Origin: Chitinophaga sp. HK235
GTDB taxonomy: Bacteria; Bacteroidota; Bacteroidia; Chitinophagales; Chitinophagaceae
Reading direction: 5' to 3'
DNA: 64,000 nucleotides
Assembly: GCF_018255755.1 (NCBI RefSeq)
Contig: NZ_CP073766.1
Location: 1,550,001-1,614,000 of the forward strand
A model generated the notes under the pieces. It was not told the DNA's origin. It saw only the letters and a list, made by a program, of their open reading frames with translations, and did not search any database. The position numbers and the translations under genes are program-made. Shown here one piece after another: positions 53,434 to 62,600 of the stretch (position 1 is its first letter; each line of letters starts with the position of its first letter).

Positions 53434-53841
53434 TCAAATCCTTATAACACGGTTTACGATAACCTTATCAGTAGCCGCATAGGAAAACAGTGCGAAGAAA
53501 GGTGGGTGGGTGGTGTTCTGACTGGGAAAAATACATCCAGGCTCGAGTGCATAAAAAGAGGAAATATGGCAGGTACCGGTCTCCAGCAGTTTCTTGAAGC
53601 CCGATTCACTTTCCTCTTCGATTTCCGTTTCTTTTATTCTATCACTTATTTTTCTTTTACCGGAGGATGGTACTTTGCTGAGATGGTCTTTGTGGCCTTG
53701 CATGCCTTCAAACTCCTTCTGGACTGATTTTCCAAAGTTCTGTTTGAAAGAATAATCCCTACTGGCTCCATGCGTATGCGCATACCCCTTCAATAAAATA
53801 AAACATAATGACAGAATACATCCAATTATTATTCTCATCAT
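53434..53841 (-). CDS. Small secreted protein upstream of the RND operon
   Basis: Protein of 135 residues starting with a Sec-type signal (IIIGCILSLCFILLKGYAH). The mature part is charged and mostly disordered or helical (RKISDRIKETEIEEESES) with two Cys. I do not recognise a family. It is on the same strand as the RND genes, 164 bases before the adaptor start; whether it is co-transcribed is unclear. Confidence 0.5.
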   Translation of the reverse strand: MMRIIIGCILSLCFILLKGYAHTHGASRDYSFKQNFGKSVQKEFEGMQGHKDHLSKVPSSGKRKISDRIKETEIEEESESGFKKLLETGTCHISSFYALEPGCIFPSQNTTHPPFFALFSYAATDKVIVNRVIRI

Positions 53842-54006
53842 TTGGGCTCAAAAATAATATCAAATTGATTAAGTAGGTAACACTAAAAATTAAATTTACT
53901 TTAAAATCCGGGCAGCCTGAAAAAAAGGAAGCCTATGTTGTAAGTTGGTAGTCGTTGCATCTTCCACAATTGTTGTATCAGACAACTTTTCCTAATTTAC
54001 AGTACA

Positions 54007-54867
54007 ATGCAAAAAATTCCGGTTCGATATATCAACGAAGCACTGAAAGAACCCGGCTTCTCCGGTGGATTCAGCATGCGGACACTTGAAGACTTCATGG
54101 AAGGACAGGATATGCTGCAGGAACTGCACCGGCATAACTTTTACTACCTATTGGTACTGGAAAAAGCCACAGGCGAACACAGCATCGATTTCATACCATA
54201 CCCTGTCAAAGATGATACAATATTTTTTATGCGGCCCGGGCAGATACATCAACTATTTCTGAAAAAGAGCAGCCGGGGTTACCTCATGCATTTTACGGAA
54301 GATTTCTACGCACCGGCTGAAACAGGCACCAGGCAAGTATTGCGGCGTATCAGTGCCAGGAACTATTTCCCTATGGAGCAAGCGCAATTCAGAAGGCTAT
54401 ACCAGGTGCTTGAAATAGTACACCGCGAATACACCGAAAAACAGGAACGTTATAAACAGGCGATAAAATCCGCGCTGGATATCGTCTTCCTGGAACTGCT
54501 GCGGCAGGGCGGACAGCAGGAATCCCCCGATGAACGTCAGGAATATATGCAGAAACGGTTAGATGAATTGCTGGAACTGATAGAAAAACATCTACCGGAG
54601 CACAAACAGGTTGCTTTCTATGCTGCGGAACTGCATCTCAGCAGCTACCAGCTGAATGCGGTCACCAAAACACTGCTGGGTAAAAGCTGCTCAGCACTCA
54701 TCAATGACATGATTATTCTCGAAGCCCGCAGACAACTACTTGCCACTCCCAACCAGGTAAACCAGGTCGCCGCAATGCTCGGCTACGAAGACATTTCCTA
54801 CTTCATACGCTTTTTCAGAAAGCATACCGGCTTCTCCCCTAAATCCTATCGCAACAACTTCAGATAA
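54007..54867 (+). CDS. AraC family regulator beside the RND operon
   Basis: Regulator of 286 residues with an N-terminal cupin-like domain (residues 1-150: LHRHNFYYLLVLEKATGEHS, then FMRPGQIHQLF) that binds a small ligand, and the C-terminal AraC domain (FYAAELHLSSYQLNAVTKTL, VAAMLGYEDISYFIRFFRKH, ending TGFSPKSYR). It is divergent from the RND operon and is the likely regulator of it. Confidence 0.92.
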   Translation: MQKIPVRYINEALKEPGFSGGFSMRTLEDFMEGQDMLQELHRHNFYYLLVLEKATGEHSIDFIPYPVKDDTIFFMRPGQIHQLFLKKSSRGYLMHFTEDFYAPAETGTRQVLRRISARNYFPMEQAQFRRLYQVLEIVHREYTEKQERYKQAIKSALDIVFLELLRQGGQQESPDERQEYMQKRLDELLELIEKHLPEHKQVAFYAAELHLSSYQLNAVTKTLLGKSCSALINDMIILEARRQLLATPNQVNQVAAMLGYEDISYFIRFFRKHTGFSPKSYRNNFR

Positions 54868-54945
54868 GTCCTATCAATTCCGATTTTTGTCCTACTTCCG
54901 GCCATTCACATCCGGTAGATTTGTATAAAATAATAACTATCTACT

Positions 54946-55563
54946 ATGCAAAACATGTGGGATGAACGCTACGCGAGACAGGAATTCGTCTATGGCAAGG
55001 AGCCTAACGAGTTTTTTAAATTACAGCTTGACCATCTCCCCGTGGGATCCATATTGATGCCGGCCGATGGGGAAGGCCGCAATGGCGTGTACGCTGCTGT
55101 AAATGGCTGGACTGTTACGTCCTGCGATCTGAGCCTGGAAGGTCGCAACAAAGCCCTGCAACTGGCCACCGAAAGAGGCGTTACACTGGAATACCTGGTG
55201 GGCGACTTCGAGACGCTCAGTTTTCCGGAATCTGAGTTCGATGCCGCAGGGCTCATCTTTGCGCATGTTCAGCCGAATCAGAAATCACTTTTATTCCAGC
55301 AGGTAGACCGCTGCCTGAAGCCCGGAGGATACGTGATCTTCGAAGCATACTGTAAACAACATGTAAAGTACCAGCGACTAAACCCTACTGCTGGCGGGCC
55401 AAAGGAGGAGGAACACCTGTACTCCGCCAAAGAACTGCTGCAAAGCTTCGGACATTATAATATACAACTGCTGGAAGAAACAGAAGTACAGCAGAAGGAA
55501 GGCATTTATCATACCGGGCCTGGCTTTGTTGTGCGGTTTGTGGGCAGGAAGCCGGTTCTGTAA
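54946..55563 (+). CDS. Class I SAM methyltransferase, TehB/thiopurine-methyltransferase-like
   Basis: Protein of 205 residues: MWDERYARQEFVYGKEPNEF opens as in TehB-like and similar small methyltransferases; motif I is unusual (ILMPADGEGRNGVYAAVNGW), then TSCDLSLEGRNKALQLA and DFETLSFPESEFDAAGLIFA. It follows the AraC regulator by 78 bases and has a TAGATTTG -7-like box. Such enzymes protect against toxic metalloids or xenobiotics; the substrate is not known. Confidence 0.83.
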   Translation: MQNMWDERYARQEFVYGKEPNEFFKLQLDHLPVGSILMPADGEGRNGVYAAVNGWTVTSCDLSLEGRNKALQLATERGVTLEYLVGDFETLSFPESEFDAAGLIFAHVQPNQKSLLFQQVDRCLKPGGYVIFEAYCKQHVKYQRLNPTAGGPKEEEHLYSAKELLQSFGHYNIQLLEETEVQQKEGIYHTGPGFVVRFVGRKPVL

Positions 55564-55607
55564 AAAGCCCGCTGACACTTAGTATCAAGGTCTGCTTTGA
55601 AAAAACA

Positions 55608-55636
55608 AAGACCCAGGGAACGCCCCCCTGGGTCTT
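55608..55636 (-). terminator. Terminator for the minus-strand gene at 55687
   Basis: AAGACCCAGGG pairs with CCCTGGGTCTT, and the minus strand continues into CTTTGTTTTTTC. Confidence 0.65.
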
Positions 55637-55686
55637 GCTATCAAAGAAAGAAGTCTTATTACGGCTATTAATACAGTGCGACAAAA

Positions 55687-56043
55687 CTATCGGATAGGAT
55701 CATAGTCCCCAAGCCCGCGTCCTTCATAGTCATTGATTATAAAAATCGTTTGTTTCATACTAAATCCAACATAAAATTCTTTTATTTCTTTGCGATTAAG
55801 AAAAAAAGATGTGTCCTTGTTGTTGACCTTTATCTTAACAAAAACAGAGTCTTTATCAACACACAACATTTTAATCCGGTCCCTGCTACTCCTCAAATTC
55901 CCTTCATAATACTCTTTAAATATTTTATCGAAGATTAACTTTTCATCGACATAAATTTTAAAAGAGTCATTTGGATTTGCAAATATAAGTGACAAAGGAA
56001 TCTTCTTGCCGTTATCAGACCTATTAAATACAATTTCCTGGTA
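55687..56043 (-). pseudogene. 5'-truncated remnant of an unknown gene
   Basis: The open frame (102 residues from a TTG at 55995) continues upstream as coding-like sequence (QEIVFNRSDNGKKIPLSLIF) to a stop at 56044-56046, with no ATG, so the original N-terminus is lost. The remaining domain is beta-rich (FKIYVDEKLIFDKIFKEYYE). A terminator follows on the correct strand. About 25 bases of its 3' end recur at 58661-58692. No family recognised. Confidence 0.5.
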
Positions 56044-56153
56044 TTATCATTCATCCGGGAATTTAGAGGCTGTTGTGAAAGCATTCAAACCTCCAATGAA
56101 ATATAGGCAGAGACAAACAATGGCACAGTTCTGGTGGTTAAATGCATGATTCT

Positions 56154-57386
56154 CTATGCTATCCGCGCCACTTCATTCAATAATACCTGCTTCTCCATGG
56201 GTGACTCGCTAAGTTGGATAGCTCTTTCATAGTACGCTACAGCCTTGTTGCTATCAATGCCAATATAAAGATGACCTAACATGGCATGGTAGTACGCATG
56301 GCCTGTTAAATTCAATTTATTTATTTCCAGAATGGCATTTTGATTTCCATACACCTTTGAGAATGCAAAAACCCTGTTCAATGCCACTACTGGCGAATAT
56401 TCAATTTGTATAAGCTGGTTATACAGCTGTAATATTTGTTCCCATTTGGTATTACCCGCAGGAGTAGTATGCCAATAGGCAATGGCCGCCTCCAGGTGAT
56501 ATTTCGAGACCTCTTCACCGTTGCAGGCGTTGATCAGATGATAATTGCCTCTATCAATAAGCGATTGGTCCCACAGACTTCGGTCCTGTTCATCAAACAG
56601 GATAACCTCACCATTTGCATTTAACCTTGCTTCCAGTCTTGAGCTTTGGTAGCACATCAAGGCAAGTAAAGCTTGTACCTGGGTTATGTTAGTCGATTCA
56701 TGACCAGTCAGCAGAAGTGTTAGCCTCACTGCTTCTGAACATAGCTCCCTACGGATCAATTGTCTATCTGATTTAGAAAAATAGCCCTCATTGAACAATA
56801 GGTATAGGGTTTTCAAAACTGTATCCAACCGGGATTTTATCGTATGCTCATTTAGTTCATTCAGTTGGAAGTTACCGTTGCGAAGATCAGCTCTGGCTCT
56901 CAAGAGCCTCTTTTTTATAGTCTCTTTCCTGGCCAGAAATGCGTTGGCTATTTCTTCCACACTAAAACCGCATAGCACCTGTAGTGCCAGGCATATCTGG
57001 CTTTCTGGTGCGATTAAAGGGTTACATACGGCAAAGATCATAGCAAGTTGACTATCTTCAATAATCCTGCTGTTTATCTCAAAATCCAGTTCAGACAGTA
57101 CTTCATCTTGCCGCTGACTATCTTTTACACGATTTTCAAAATTGGAAATTCTCCGGAGATAATCCCTGGTTTTATTTTTAGCTACAGTGTATAACCAGGC
57201 TGCAGGATTATCGGGAATGCCATTTAGCGCCCAGTGTTCGGAAGCCCGCAGGAATGTATCGCTGGCAATATCCTCCGCCATTTCAATATGCTGCAATCCA
57301 AAATGACGGCATAACAATGCCGTCATCCTGCTATATTCCTGCCGGAACAAATGTGGTAATAGATTATTGACCTTCTGTTGATCCAA
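56154..57386 (-). CDS. ECF42-type RNA polymerase sigma factor (second copy)
   Basis: Sigma factor of 410 residues. Sigma-2 covers about 10-80 (IEMAEDIASDTFLRASEHWA, NPAAWLYTVAKNKTRDYLRR); sigma-4 covers about 118-165 (LQVLCGFSVEEIANAFLARK); then DUF6596 (TLYLLFNEGYFSKSDRQLIR) and a TPR-like tail (YHAMLGHLYIGIDSNKAVAY). Same plan as the copy at 10429 but clearly diverged. It follows the YCII gene by one base and the azoreductase-like gene lies before that, so these three form one operon read leftward. Confidence 0.92.
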   Translation of the reverse strand: MDQQKVNNLLPHLFRQEYSRMTALLCRHFGLQHIEMAEDIASDTFLRASEHWALNGIPDNPAAWLYTVAKNKTRDYLRRISNFENRVKDSQRQDEVLSELDFEINSRIIEDSQLAMIFAVCNPLIAPESQICLALQVLCGFSVEEIANAFLARKETIKKRLLRARADLRNGNFQLNELNEHTIKSRLDTVLKTLYLLFNEGYFSKSDRQLIRRELCSEAVRLTLLLTGHESTNITQVQALLALMCYQSSRLEARLNANGEVILFDEQDRSLWDQSLIDRGNYHLINACNGEEVSKYHLEAAIAYWHTTPAGNTKWEQILQLYNQLIQIEYSPVVALNRVFAFSKVYGNQNAILEINKLNLTGHAYYHAMLGHLYIGIDSNKAVAYYERAIQLSESPMEKQVLLNEVARIA

Positions 57387-57387
57387 G

Positions 57388-57729
57388 CTAATCCCGTTTT
57401 AGTATTTCCCTCACTTCAACAGATCCTCCAATTTTGAAGATCGGGTTCTCTTTCGCCATTGCTACCGCTTCATCTATATCTTCTGCTTTAACAATCACAT
57501 AACCAACAATAAACTCTTTGATTTCCGTATAAGGCCCGTCAATGACCACATTAACAGCCTTCACCGTTTTTGCGCTTCCGGAAGTTGGTAGCAGCGTGTT
57601 TCCCTTGTCTGCTAATTTATTCTGAGCGGCAATACCGGCTAACCAACTCATACGTTCCTGCATCTGTTCAGGAGATGGTTTAAAATCGGCGATATCGTTT
57701 AATCTAAATATTAATGTAAATTCTGTCAT
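57388..57729 (-). CDS. YCII/DGPF-family protein of the second ECF42 module
   Basis: Protein of 113 residues with the standard motif VIDGPYTEIKEFIVGYVIVK (DGPY in place of DGPF), preceded by MQERMSWLAGIAAQNKLADK and ending in IGGSVEVREI. Partner of the following ECF42-type sigma factor, one base away. Role of the family unknown. Confidence 0.87.
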   Translation of the reverse strand: MTEFTLIFRLNDIADFKPSPEQMQERMSWLAGIAAQNKLADKGNTLLPTSGSAKTVKAVNVVIDGPYTEIKEFIVGYVIVKAEDIDEAVAMAKENPIFKIGGSVEVREILKRD

Positions 57730-57741
57730 GGTCTTATATTT

Positions 57742-58341
57742 TTACAAGTTCTCTAAAATCTTTTGATAGTCTGCCTGAAAACCTGGCACTGCTGTTCCTT
57801 CTACCCTGAATGTATGAACTTCTGTAATTCCTACATACGCATTAAACGTGGCGCTGACATGGGAGGCGATGAACTCATGATCCCCAGGCCAATATTCCAG
57901 TTTCCCGCCTGAGGCTATAGCCAGGTACACTTTTTTGCCATTCAGGTTACCCTTTCTGACGCCATTTTCATCATAACAATAAGTAACGCCAAAGCGAACC
58001 AGTTGGTCTATCCAGGCTTTTAGTAAGGCCGACATTCCCAGGTTGTGCACGGGAGTACCAAGTACCAGAATATCTGCATTGCTTACATCATTGACCACAG
58101 AATCGGCATATTCCAACAATCGGCGTTCCTTTTCATTTACTGACCGGGGGTCCTTATAAAAAGCTCCGATCAAATTCCCGTCAAGAAATGGTGGTAATTC
58201 CTTTGTTAAATTCCTTTCAATTACAGCATCAATATCATGCTTCCTGATTAATTTATCAACAATAGCCGAACTCAGGCCCTTACTGTATGACTCGCTTTCC
58301 CGGGCACTGGAAATAATGTGCAAAACTGTCTTCTTTGTCAT
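57742..58341 (-). CDS. FMN-dependent NADH-azoreductase-like flavodoxin-fold oxidoreductase
   Basis: Protein of 199 residues with the flavodoxin-like opening VLHIISSARESESYSKGLSS that binds FMN phosphate and the AzoR signature GTPVHNLGMSALLKAWIDQL. IASGGKLEYWPGDHEF and FNAYVGITEVHTFRVEG complete the fold. It uses NAD(P)H to reduce azo dyes or quinones. It heads the second ECF42 operon, 12 bases before the YCII gene. Confidence 0.88.
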   Translation of the reverse strand: MTKKTVLHIISSARESESYSKGLSSAIVDKLIRKHDIDAVIERNLTKELPPFLDGNLIGAFYKDPRSVNEKERRLLEYADSVVNDVSNADILVLGTPVHNLGMSALLKAWIDQLVRFGVTYCYDENGVRKGNLNGKKVYLAIASGGKLEYWPGDHEFIASHVSATFNAYVGITEVHTFRVEGTAVPGFQADYQKILENL

Positions 58342-58565
58342 AGAATGATATGTTTATTACCATGACGATTGAATGTCCAAAAAGGGGACACGAAAAACCG
58401 TTTTTTTAGAAAAACACTGTCATTTCTTTGTCAGGTAGAAACTGATAAGCGGACGGGGGCAGCAGAAGGAATTGTGTGGTGGATTTAACCTAAAAATTCC
58501 AGTAGGGTTTATCAAAAATAGTTAAAAACTAAAAAATCATCTGATAAGAAGTCTTCTGTTTGCAT

Positions 58566-58639
58566 AAAACTGTGTGTTATATGAAATAAAAAAATCGAGG
58601 CTCATTTAGAACCCCGATTTCATATGTTTACACAGTTTT
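58566..58639 (-). terminator. Extended stem-loop, terminator for the GH95-like gene
   Basis: AAAACTGTGTG, then ATATGAAAT and AAATCGAGG, are answered by CCCCGATTTCATATG and ACACAGTTTT, with a small bulge. The inner stem (58592-58620) followed by a T-run on the minus strand fits termination of the leftward gene at 58741. Confidence 0.65.
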
Positions 58640-58740
58640 TTGAGATAGTGTCATTACGCCAAAACTATCAGATAGGATCATAACATAGTCAGCTGCCAAA
58701 ATTGGATTATATTGGGCACTTTGAACAGTAAAACCGGCTT

Positions 58741-61032
58741 CTATTTCTTCCGTGAGCGCTGTTGAACAGGTTTGAATTCCAGCATCTCTCCAGCCAAAGT
58801 ATTCATATTTAACCATTCGCCTTCTACGATTCGGGTACCTCTTTTATTCGAACAGACTTCCACACTCCTGCCGGGCCAGGGGTTCCGTAGGTTTAAGGGT
58901 CTGCCTTTCTCACTTTTTGCCCGAACAAATATAACCTGATTCTCCTCTATTGCGGATGATACCAGGAACGCACCTCTGGCCCTGATGTTTTCAAAAAGAG
59001 CGTCCCTATTTTCCGGCCAACACGCAAAAACGCGCAGGCCTTTTCCATTCGACATACACAGCATTTCATTAACCGTATTCGGAACAGTACTGCAATTTTC
59101 AATTCCATGCGGATTATTGAGCTGGAAGCCATTCGGGTAAGTATGGGTACTATATGTCCGGAGTTCGTTCCAGATAGTGTCTGCCGGATAGCCGATACGT
59201 ACAGCAGCGGGAAAGAAGCTATTTGATCCATTAAAATCGCGCCAGCGTTTCATTATATCAACCGTATTGAAGGCCGTGCGAAGTAAGGATGTATCGCTGT
59301 CGAGCCCGATTTGTCCGGCTGGGTAAATATGCTGAATTCCGAGCGTATTATCACCCCACCAGGCAGTGCCTTCCTCTGTATATCTAAAAACGTTTCGACC
59401 TTTCAGTATTTGTTCGGGGTAGGCAGCCATCTTCTCCTGCATGTACTGCCACTGTTCCAGCAATTTTCTGTCCTTCCCCAGGAATTTCGCCATATCCGTC
59501 GCTGTTGTAAATACCATCCTTACAAGTCCTAAAGAAAGAATGGGATTAACGGTCCCTATTGTCCCTTCATGTATGGCGTCATTTTTTATTACATACCTGC
59601 CGTTCTCCAGCTGCAGGTATTGTCTCCAAAATTCAGCTACGGCCCTGATGAAGGGGTAGACTCTTTCTGCAAATACAGGGTCATATGTAGTATAGAAGGC
59701 GAAAGACAAATTGGTCACGCAGTAGGCTGCATTGCTTTTCTGTCCAAAGAAAAGTCCTTCGTCCTCCACTTGTCCCCCGGAGATATAACCCGGGTGCTGT
59801 CGCTCCATGATTCCATTTTTCCTGGTTGTTTCTATACCACACGGCCCAATTCCCACTGGATACAATATACCGTTCGATATCCCTGTAATGCAGGCCGCAT
59901 AATATTTTCCACGTTCCATAAAATCGAGCAGCGGCGCTTCATAAGGAATGGCCTGCCGGAGATGATTACTCGAATACAATGCATAAAATGGAGCAATATA
60001 GTTGTAGTTGAGATGGTAATCGCCGTTCCACGCTGGAATTTCGCGTGTGACCCAGCTTCCAAAAATCCCAGGTGGGAATTTTGGATCGCGGCTACAGGAA
60101 GCCATTGTATACTGCGACCTGTAATATTGGGCTTCTACCACACTATCATTGACAGAAACATAGCTTTGATGCCAGAAGTTATGCCACCAGTCTTTATGCT
60201 CTTTTCTGGCAGTCCTGATACCTTCCTGGTTCATCTGCCGTAGCTCCGTCATCACCTTGTCCATAGCTTTATTACCGTTGAAACCCGATGTACTGGCGCA
60301 AATGATGGTCCTGGACTCACCAGGCTGAAGGCTTATCTTTCCTGAAGTACCTCCGATTACACGAAAAGAAACACAAGCGCGGGTCTTTATATCAACATCC
60401 TCATAAAACCCACGTTTCAACCACTGTATGCCATCGGGGCCAACACCTTTTGTTATGCTGTCTACAAACTTATGGTCACCCTTCTCCGGAGGAAACAATT
60501 CGGTATCACCTGTGAGAATCGTATGCCCGGTATTCTTTAACTCAATAATCAACCAGTCATGCTGTGCAGCCATCCAGGCAACCATATGCAATGCTGTATC
60601 CCCATTGAGAAAATCCCCGGTGGTTACTGCATTGTAGAAGTCTTGCTCCACATGATAGGTCGCGGAATTTAAGGAGGGTATATGAATAACCAGGCTGGCA
60701 AGAGATGCTGGAAATGATTCATCGAACCCAGACTTCAATCTCCAGAAATCGTTCCTCGCCAGGTAAAACGATAAGCGATCCGGAGCTCCGCCAAGAGCAG
60801 CGGCTCCGGAACCATTGCCCAAAAGAGGACCGTCAACGGCAACACTATTGGGTGTTTTTGCAGGAACTGCATTAAATACAGATTTGTGACGACTGATAAT
60901 CATCTCCGCCATATCCTGAGCGTCAACAACCAACCGGATCGACAGGAAAACCAGGAAACAAACGACGAACCTGGAAATCGTATTCCGTGATGTAAGCAGA
61001 GAAACTATCCATCGAAAATGTACCAATATCAT
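58741..61032 (-). CDS. GH95-like glycoside hydrolase, secreted
   Basis: Exported protein of about 763 residues (frame to 61086 is 781; the ATG at 61032 is preferred because it places the signal IVSLLTSRNTISRFVVCFLV near the start). Features of GH95-type fucosidases or galactosidases: LLGNGSGAAALGGAPDRLSF early, REIPAWNGDYHLNYNY near residue 345, and DNTLGIQHIYPAGQIGLDSD near 590 in an (alpha/alpha)6 barrel. Likely periplasmic, cutting terminal sugars from plant or host glycans. No SusC/D pair is adjacent, so it is an isolated enzyme. GH95 is the best guess; related families are possible. Confidence 0.65.
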   Translation of the reverse strand: MILVHFRWIVSLLTSRNTISRFVVCFLVFLSIRLVVDAQDMAEMIISRHKSVFNAVPAKTPNSVAVDGPLLGNGSGAAALGGAPDRLSFYLARNDFWRLKSGFDESFPASLASLVIHIPSLNSATYHVEQDFYNAVTTGDFLNGDTALHMVAWMAAQHDWLIIELKNTGHTILTGDTELFPPEKGDHKFVDSITKGVGPDGIQWLKRGFYEDVDIKTRACVSFRVIGGTSGKISLQPGESRTIICASTSGFNGNKAMDKVMTELRQMNQEGIRTARKEHKDWWHNFWHQSYVSVNDSVVEAQYYRSQYTMASCSRDPKFPPGIFGSWVTREIPAWNGDYHLNYNYIAPFYALYSSNHLRQAIPYEAPLLDFMERGKYYAACITGISNGILYPVGIGPCGIETTRKNGIMERQHPGYISGGQVEDEGLFFGQKSNAAYCVTNLSFAFYTTYDPVFAERVYPFIRAVAEFWRQYLQLENGRYVIKNDAIHEGTIGTVNPILSLGLVRMVFTTATDMAKFLGKDRKLLEQWQYMQEKMAAYPEQILKGRNVFRYTEEGTAWWGDNTLGIQHIYPAGQIGLDSDTSLLRTAFNTVDIMKRWRDFNGSNSFFPAAVRIGYPADTIWNELRTYSTHTYPNGFQLNNPHGIENCSTVPNTVNEMLCMSNGKGLRVFACWPENRDALFENIRARGAFLVSSAIEENQVIFVRAKSEKGRPLNLRNPWPGRSVEVCSNKRGTRIVEGEWLNMNTLAGEMLEFKPVQQRSRKK

Positions 61033-61214
61033 GCGAAATTTATTAAGTAAAGCAGGGAACCTTAAATATCGGACAGAAGTCGGCATAATACTACAAGGAT
61101 ATTGACATAATTACATGTTATTTATGCACTGGGAATTATCAGGTCTGCCGTTCATAAAAAACTCATTTCTTCCTCTTGAATACATATGTAAGTACCCCAT
61201 CTAGGTAACAGTGA

Positions 61215-62012
61215 TTAATTGGAGTTTCTGGATTTTTGCAACTCCGCTTTCCATTCGCAAGGCGTCATGTTCTTCAAAGATTCGTGAGGTCTTCTTTGGT
61301 TATATTCTTCCATCCAGGTATAGGTTAATTCCCTTACCTGGTGCAAGTCCTCAAAGATATAGGCATCGAGGACAGCTTCTCTGTAAAGACGATTAAATCG
61401 TTCGACATAACCATTCTGCATTGGTCGGCCTGGTTGAATGTATTGTAGCCGGATACCGTGCTGGTGGCACCACTGTTCAAAATAACCTGAAGTAAATTCC
61501 GGACCATTATCAGTTCTTATCGCGGCTGGTTTGCCTCTGGATTCAATAATTCTTTCCAATACCCGTACAATTCGGTATGACGATAGTGAAGTATCGACTT
61601 CTATACCCAAGACCTCCCGGGAGCCATCATCTATCACGTTAAATGTTCTGAAGCGTTTGTTTCCAATCAGGCTATCACTCATGAAATCCATGCTCCAGAT
61701 GATATTAACATTGGTTTGCTGTTGTAATGGTTGTTTAATGCGTGCTGGCACTCTGCGTTTCAGCTTCCTCCTCTTATTCAGCTTAAGCAGCCTGTATACC
61801 CGGTATACTCTTTTATGATTCCAGTGATGACCTGCACGCCTCAAATAGGCGAAAAGCTTGCGAAAACCGTAGGAAGTATGCTTAAAAGCAAGGTCCTGAA
61901 GGGCATCAATCAGTACCTGGTCATTTCTACGACTACGATAATAAAACTTTGAACGGGGAAAGGAAACTATTCGACAGGCCCTGCTCACAGAAATACCCTG
62001 ATCTGCGACCAA
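61215..62012 (-). CDS. IS3-family transposase OrfB (DDE catalytic part)
   Basis: rve-type DDE transposase of 265 residues from a TTG. Catalytic residues: Asp in WSMDFMSDSL, Asp in IRTDNGPEFTSGYFEQWC and Glu in NGYVERFNRLYREAVLD, ending ESLKNMTPCEWK. Upstream in this frame GPSTKRQVAEELVADQGISV is clearly coding, so the real product is the OrfAB fusion made by -1 slippage at the A7 run. All catalytic residues are present, so it may be active. Confidence 0.92.
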   Translation of the reverse strand: MVADQGISVSRACRIVSFPRSKFYYRSRRNDQVLIDALQDLAFKHTSYGFRKLFAYLRRAGHHWNHKRVYRVYRLLKLNKRRKLKRRVPARIKQPLQQQTNVNIIWSMDFMSDSLIGNKRFRTFNVIDDGSREVLGIEVDTSLSSYRIVRVLERIIESRGKPAAIRTDNGPEFTSGYFEQWCHQHGIRLQYIQPGRPMQNGYVERFNRLYREAVLDAYIFEDLHQVRELTYTWMEEYNQRRPHESLKNMTPCEWKAELQKSRNSN

Positions 62013-62020
62013 TTCTTCTG

Positions 62021-62311
62021 CTACTTGTCTTTTTGTGGAAGGGCCCAGCCTTTTTTTGTGAATAGATCCTTCAGTATCTGATTGTCAAGGGATAGGTCAG
62101 CATACATTCTTTTGAGCCTGGAATTTTCTTCCTCCAGGTCTTTGAGGCGCTTCACATCTGAAGCCTCCATGCCTCCATACTTGCTTTTCCAGTTATAGAA
62201 AGTAGCTTCAGAAATGCCATGTTCGCGGCAAATGTCCTTTGTGGCAAGCCCATTTTCCTGCTGCTTCAAAATAGACACAATCTGAGTTTCTGTGAATCTG
62301 GTCTTTTTCAT
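62021..62311 (-). CDS. IS3-family transposase OrfA (helix-turn-helix part)
   Basis: Protein of 96 residues: KKTRFTETQIVSILKQQENG, then the recognition helix DICREHGISEATFYNWKSKY and a leucine-zipper-like stretch (LKDLEEENSRLKRMYADLSL). It binds the IS ends and, by -1 frameshifting at A AAA AAA G near its 3' end, is joined to OrfB. Confidence 0.92.
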   Translation of the reverse strand: MKKTRFTETQIVSILKQQENGLATKDICREHGISEATFYNWKSKYGGMEASDVKRLKDLEEENSRLKRMYADLSLDNQILKDLFTKKGWALPQKDK

Positions 62312-62382
62312 GATAGTAGTTCAGTTTAAATTTAGCCTTTTTTATCTAAGTTTAAACTGTCACCAGAAAAGGGATACTTACA

Positions 62383-62487
62383 AGTGGAACCGATTTCAGG
62401 CAGACAATCGGTTATCAGCTACTGGAACAGAATGATCGGCAAAAAACAATGTTGAAACAAACGGCAAACGTCCGGGATGGTGGATGA
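62383..62487 (+). CDS. 3' end of a gene cut by the insertion sequence
   Basis: The frame runs from the IS edge as GTDFRQTIGYQLLEQNDRQK and ends at TGA 62485-62487. It has coding character but no start. The missing 5' part is not on the other side of the IS, whose flank (upstream of the GH95-like gene) is unrelated. The family is not recognised; the C-terminus of a mobilization or transfer protein is a guess. Confidence 0.45.
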   Translation, partial: SGTDFRQTIGYQLLEQNDRQKTMLKQTANVRDGG

Positions 62488-62600
62488 TGGGTTACAGAAG
62501 CCGGGCCTATGTTCTTTCGCTGGTCAAAGTGGTGCTGTTGAGCCTTTGTTCAATTGTTGCCCCCATCATCTGCCAGCACGGACGCCGCGCGATAGTATAA
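62487..62600 (+). CDS. Mini-ORF coupled to the preceding gene end
   Basis: A 37-residue frame whose ATG overlaps the preceding stop (TGATG) and whose stop overlaps the next ATG (TAATG). The product has a basic start (MGYRSR) and one hydrophobic segment (VLSLVKVVLLSLCSIVAPII), so a small membrane peptide is possible. No family match known. Confidence 0.3.
   Translation: MGYRSRAYVLSLVKVVLLSLCSIVAPIICQHGRRAIV

Larger units (their letters stand above)
61187..62382 (-). mobile_element. IS3-family insertion sequence (IS407-like group)
   Basis: Element of 1196 bp. The ends are inverted repeats: left TGTAAGTACCCC, right (reverse complement) TGTAAGTATCCC, both continuing with GGT(A/G)ACAGT. It encodes OrfA and OrfB on the minus strand with an A7 slippery run at 62051-62057. 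Flanks show no 3-4 bp duplication: ATA/CATA on the left against AGT/AGTG on the right. The opening of OrfA (TETQIVSILKQ) is of the IS407 type. Confidence 0.9.

Noticed and set aside
58628..58816. 62-codon minus-strand frame after the GH95-like gene
   Set aside because: Its first part overlaps the GH95-like coding end in another frame and its rest is the terminator region and the short repeat copy.
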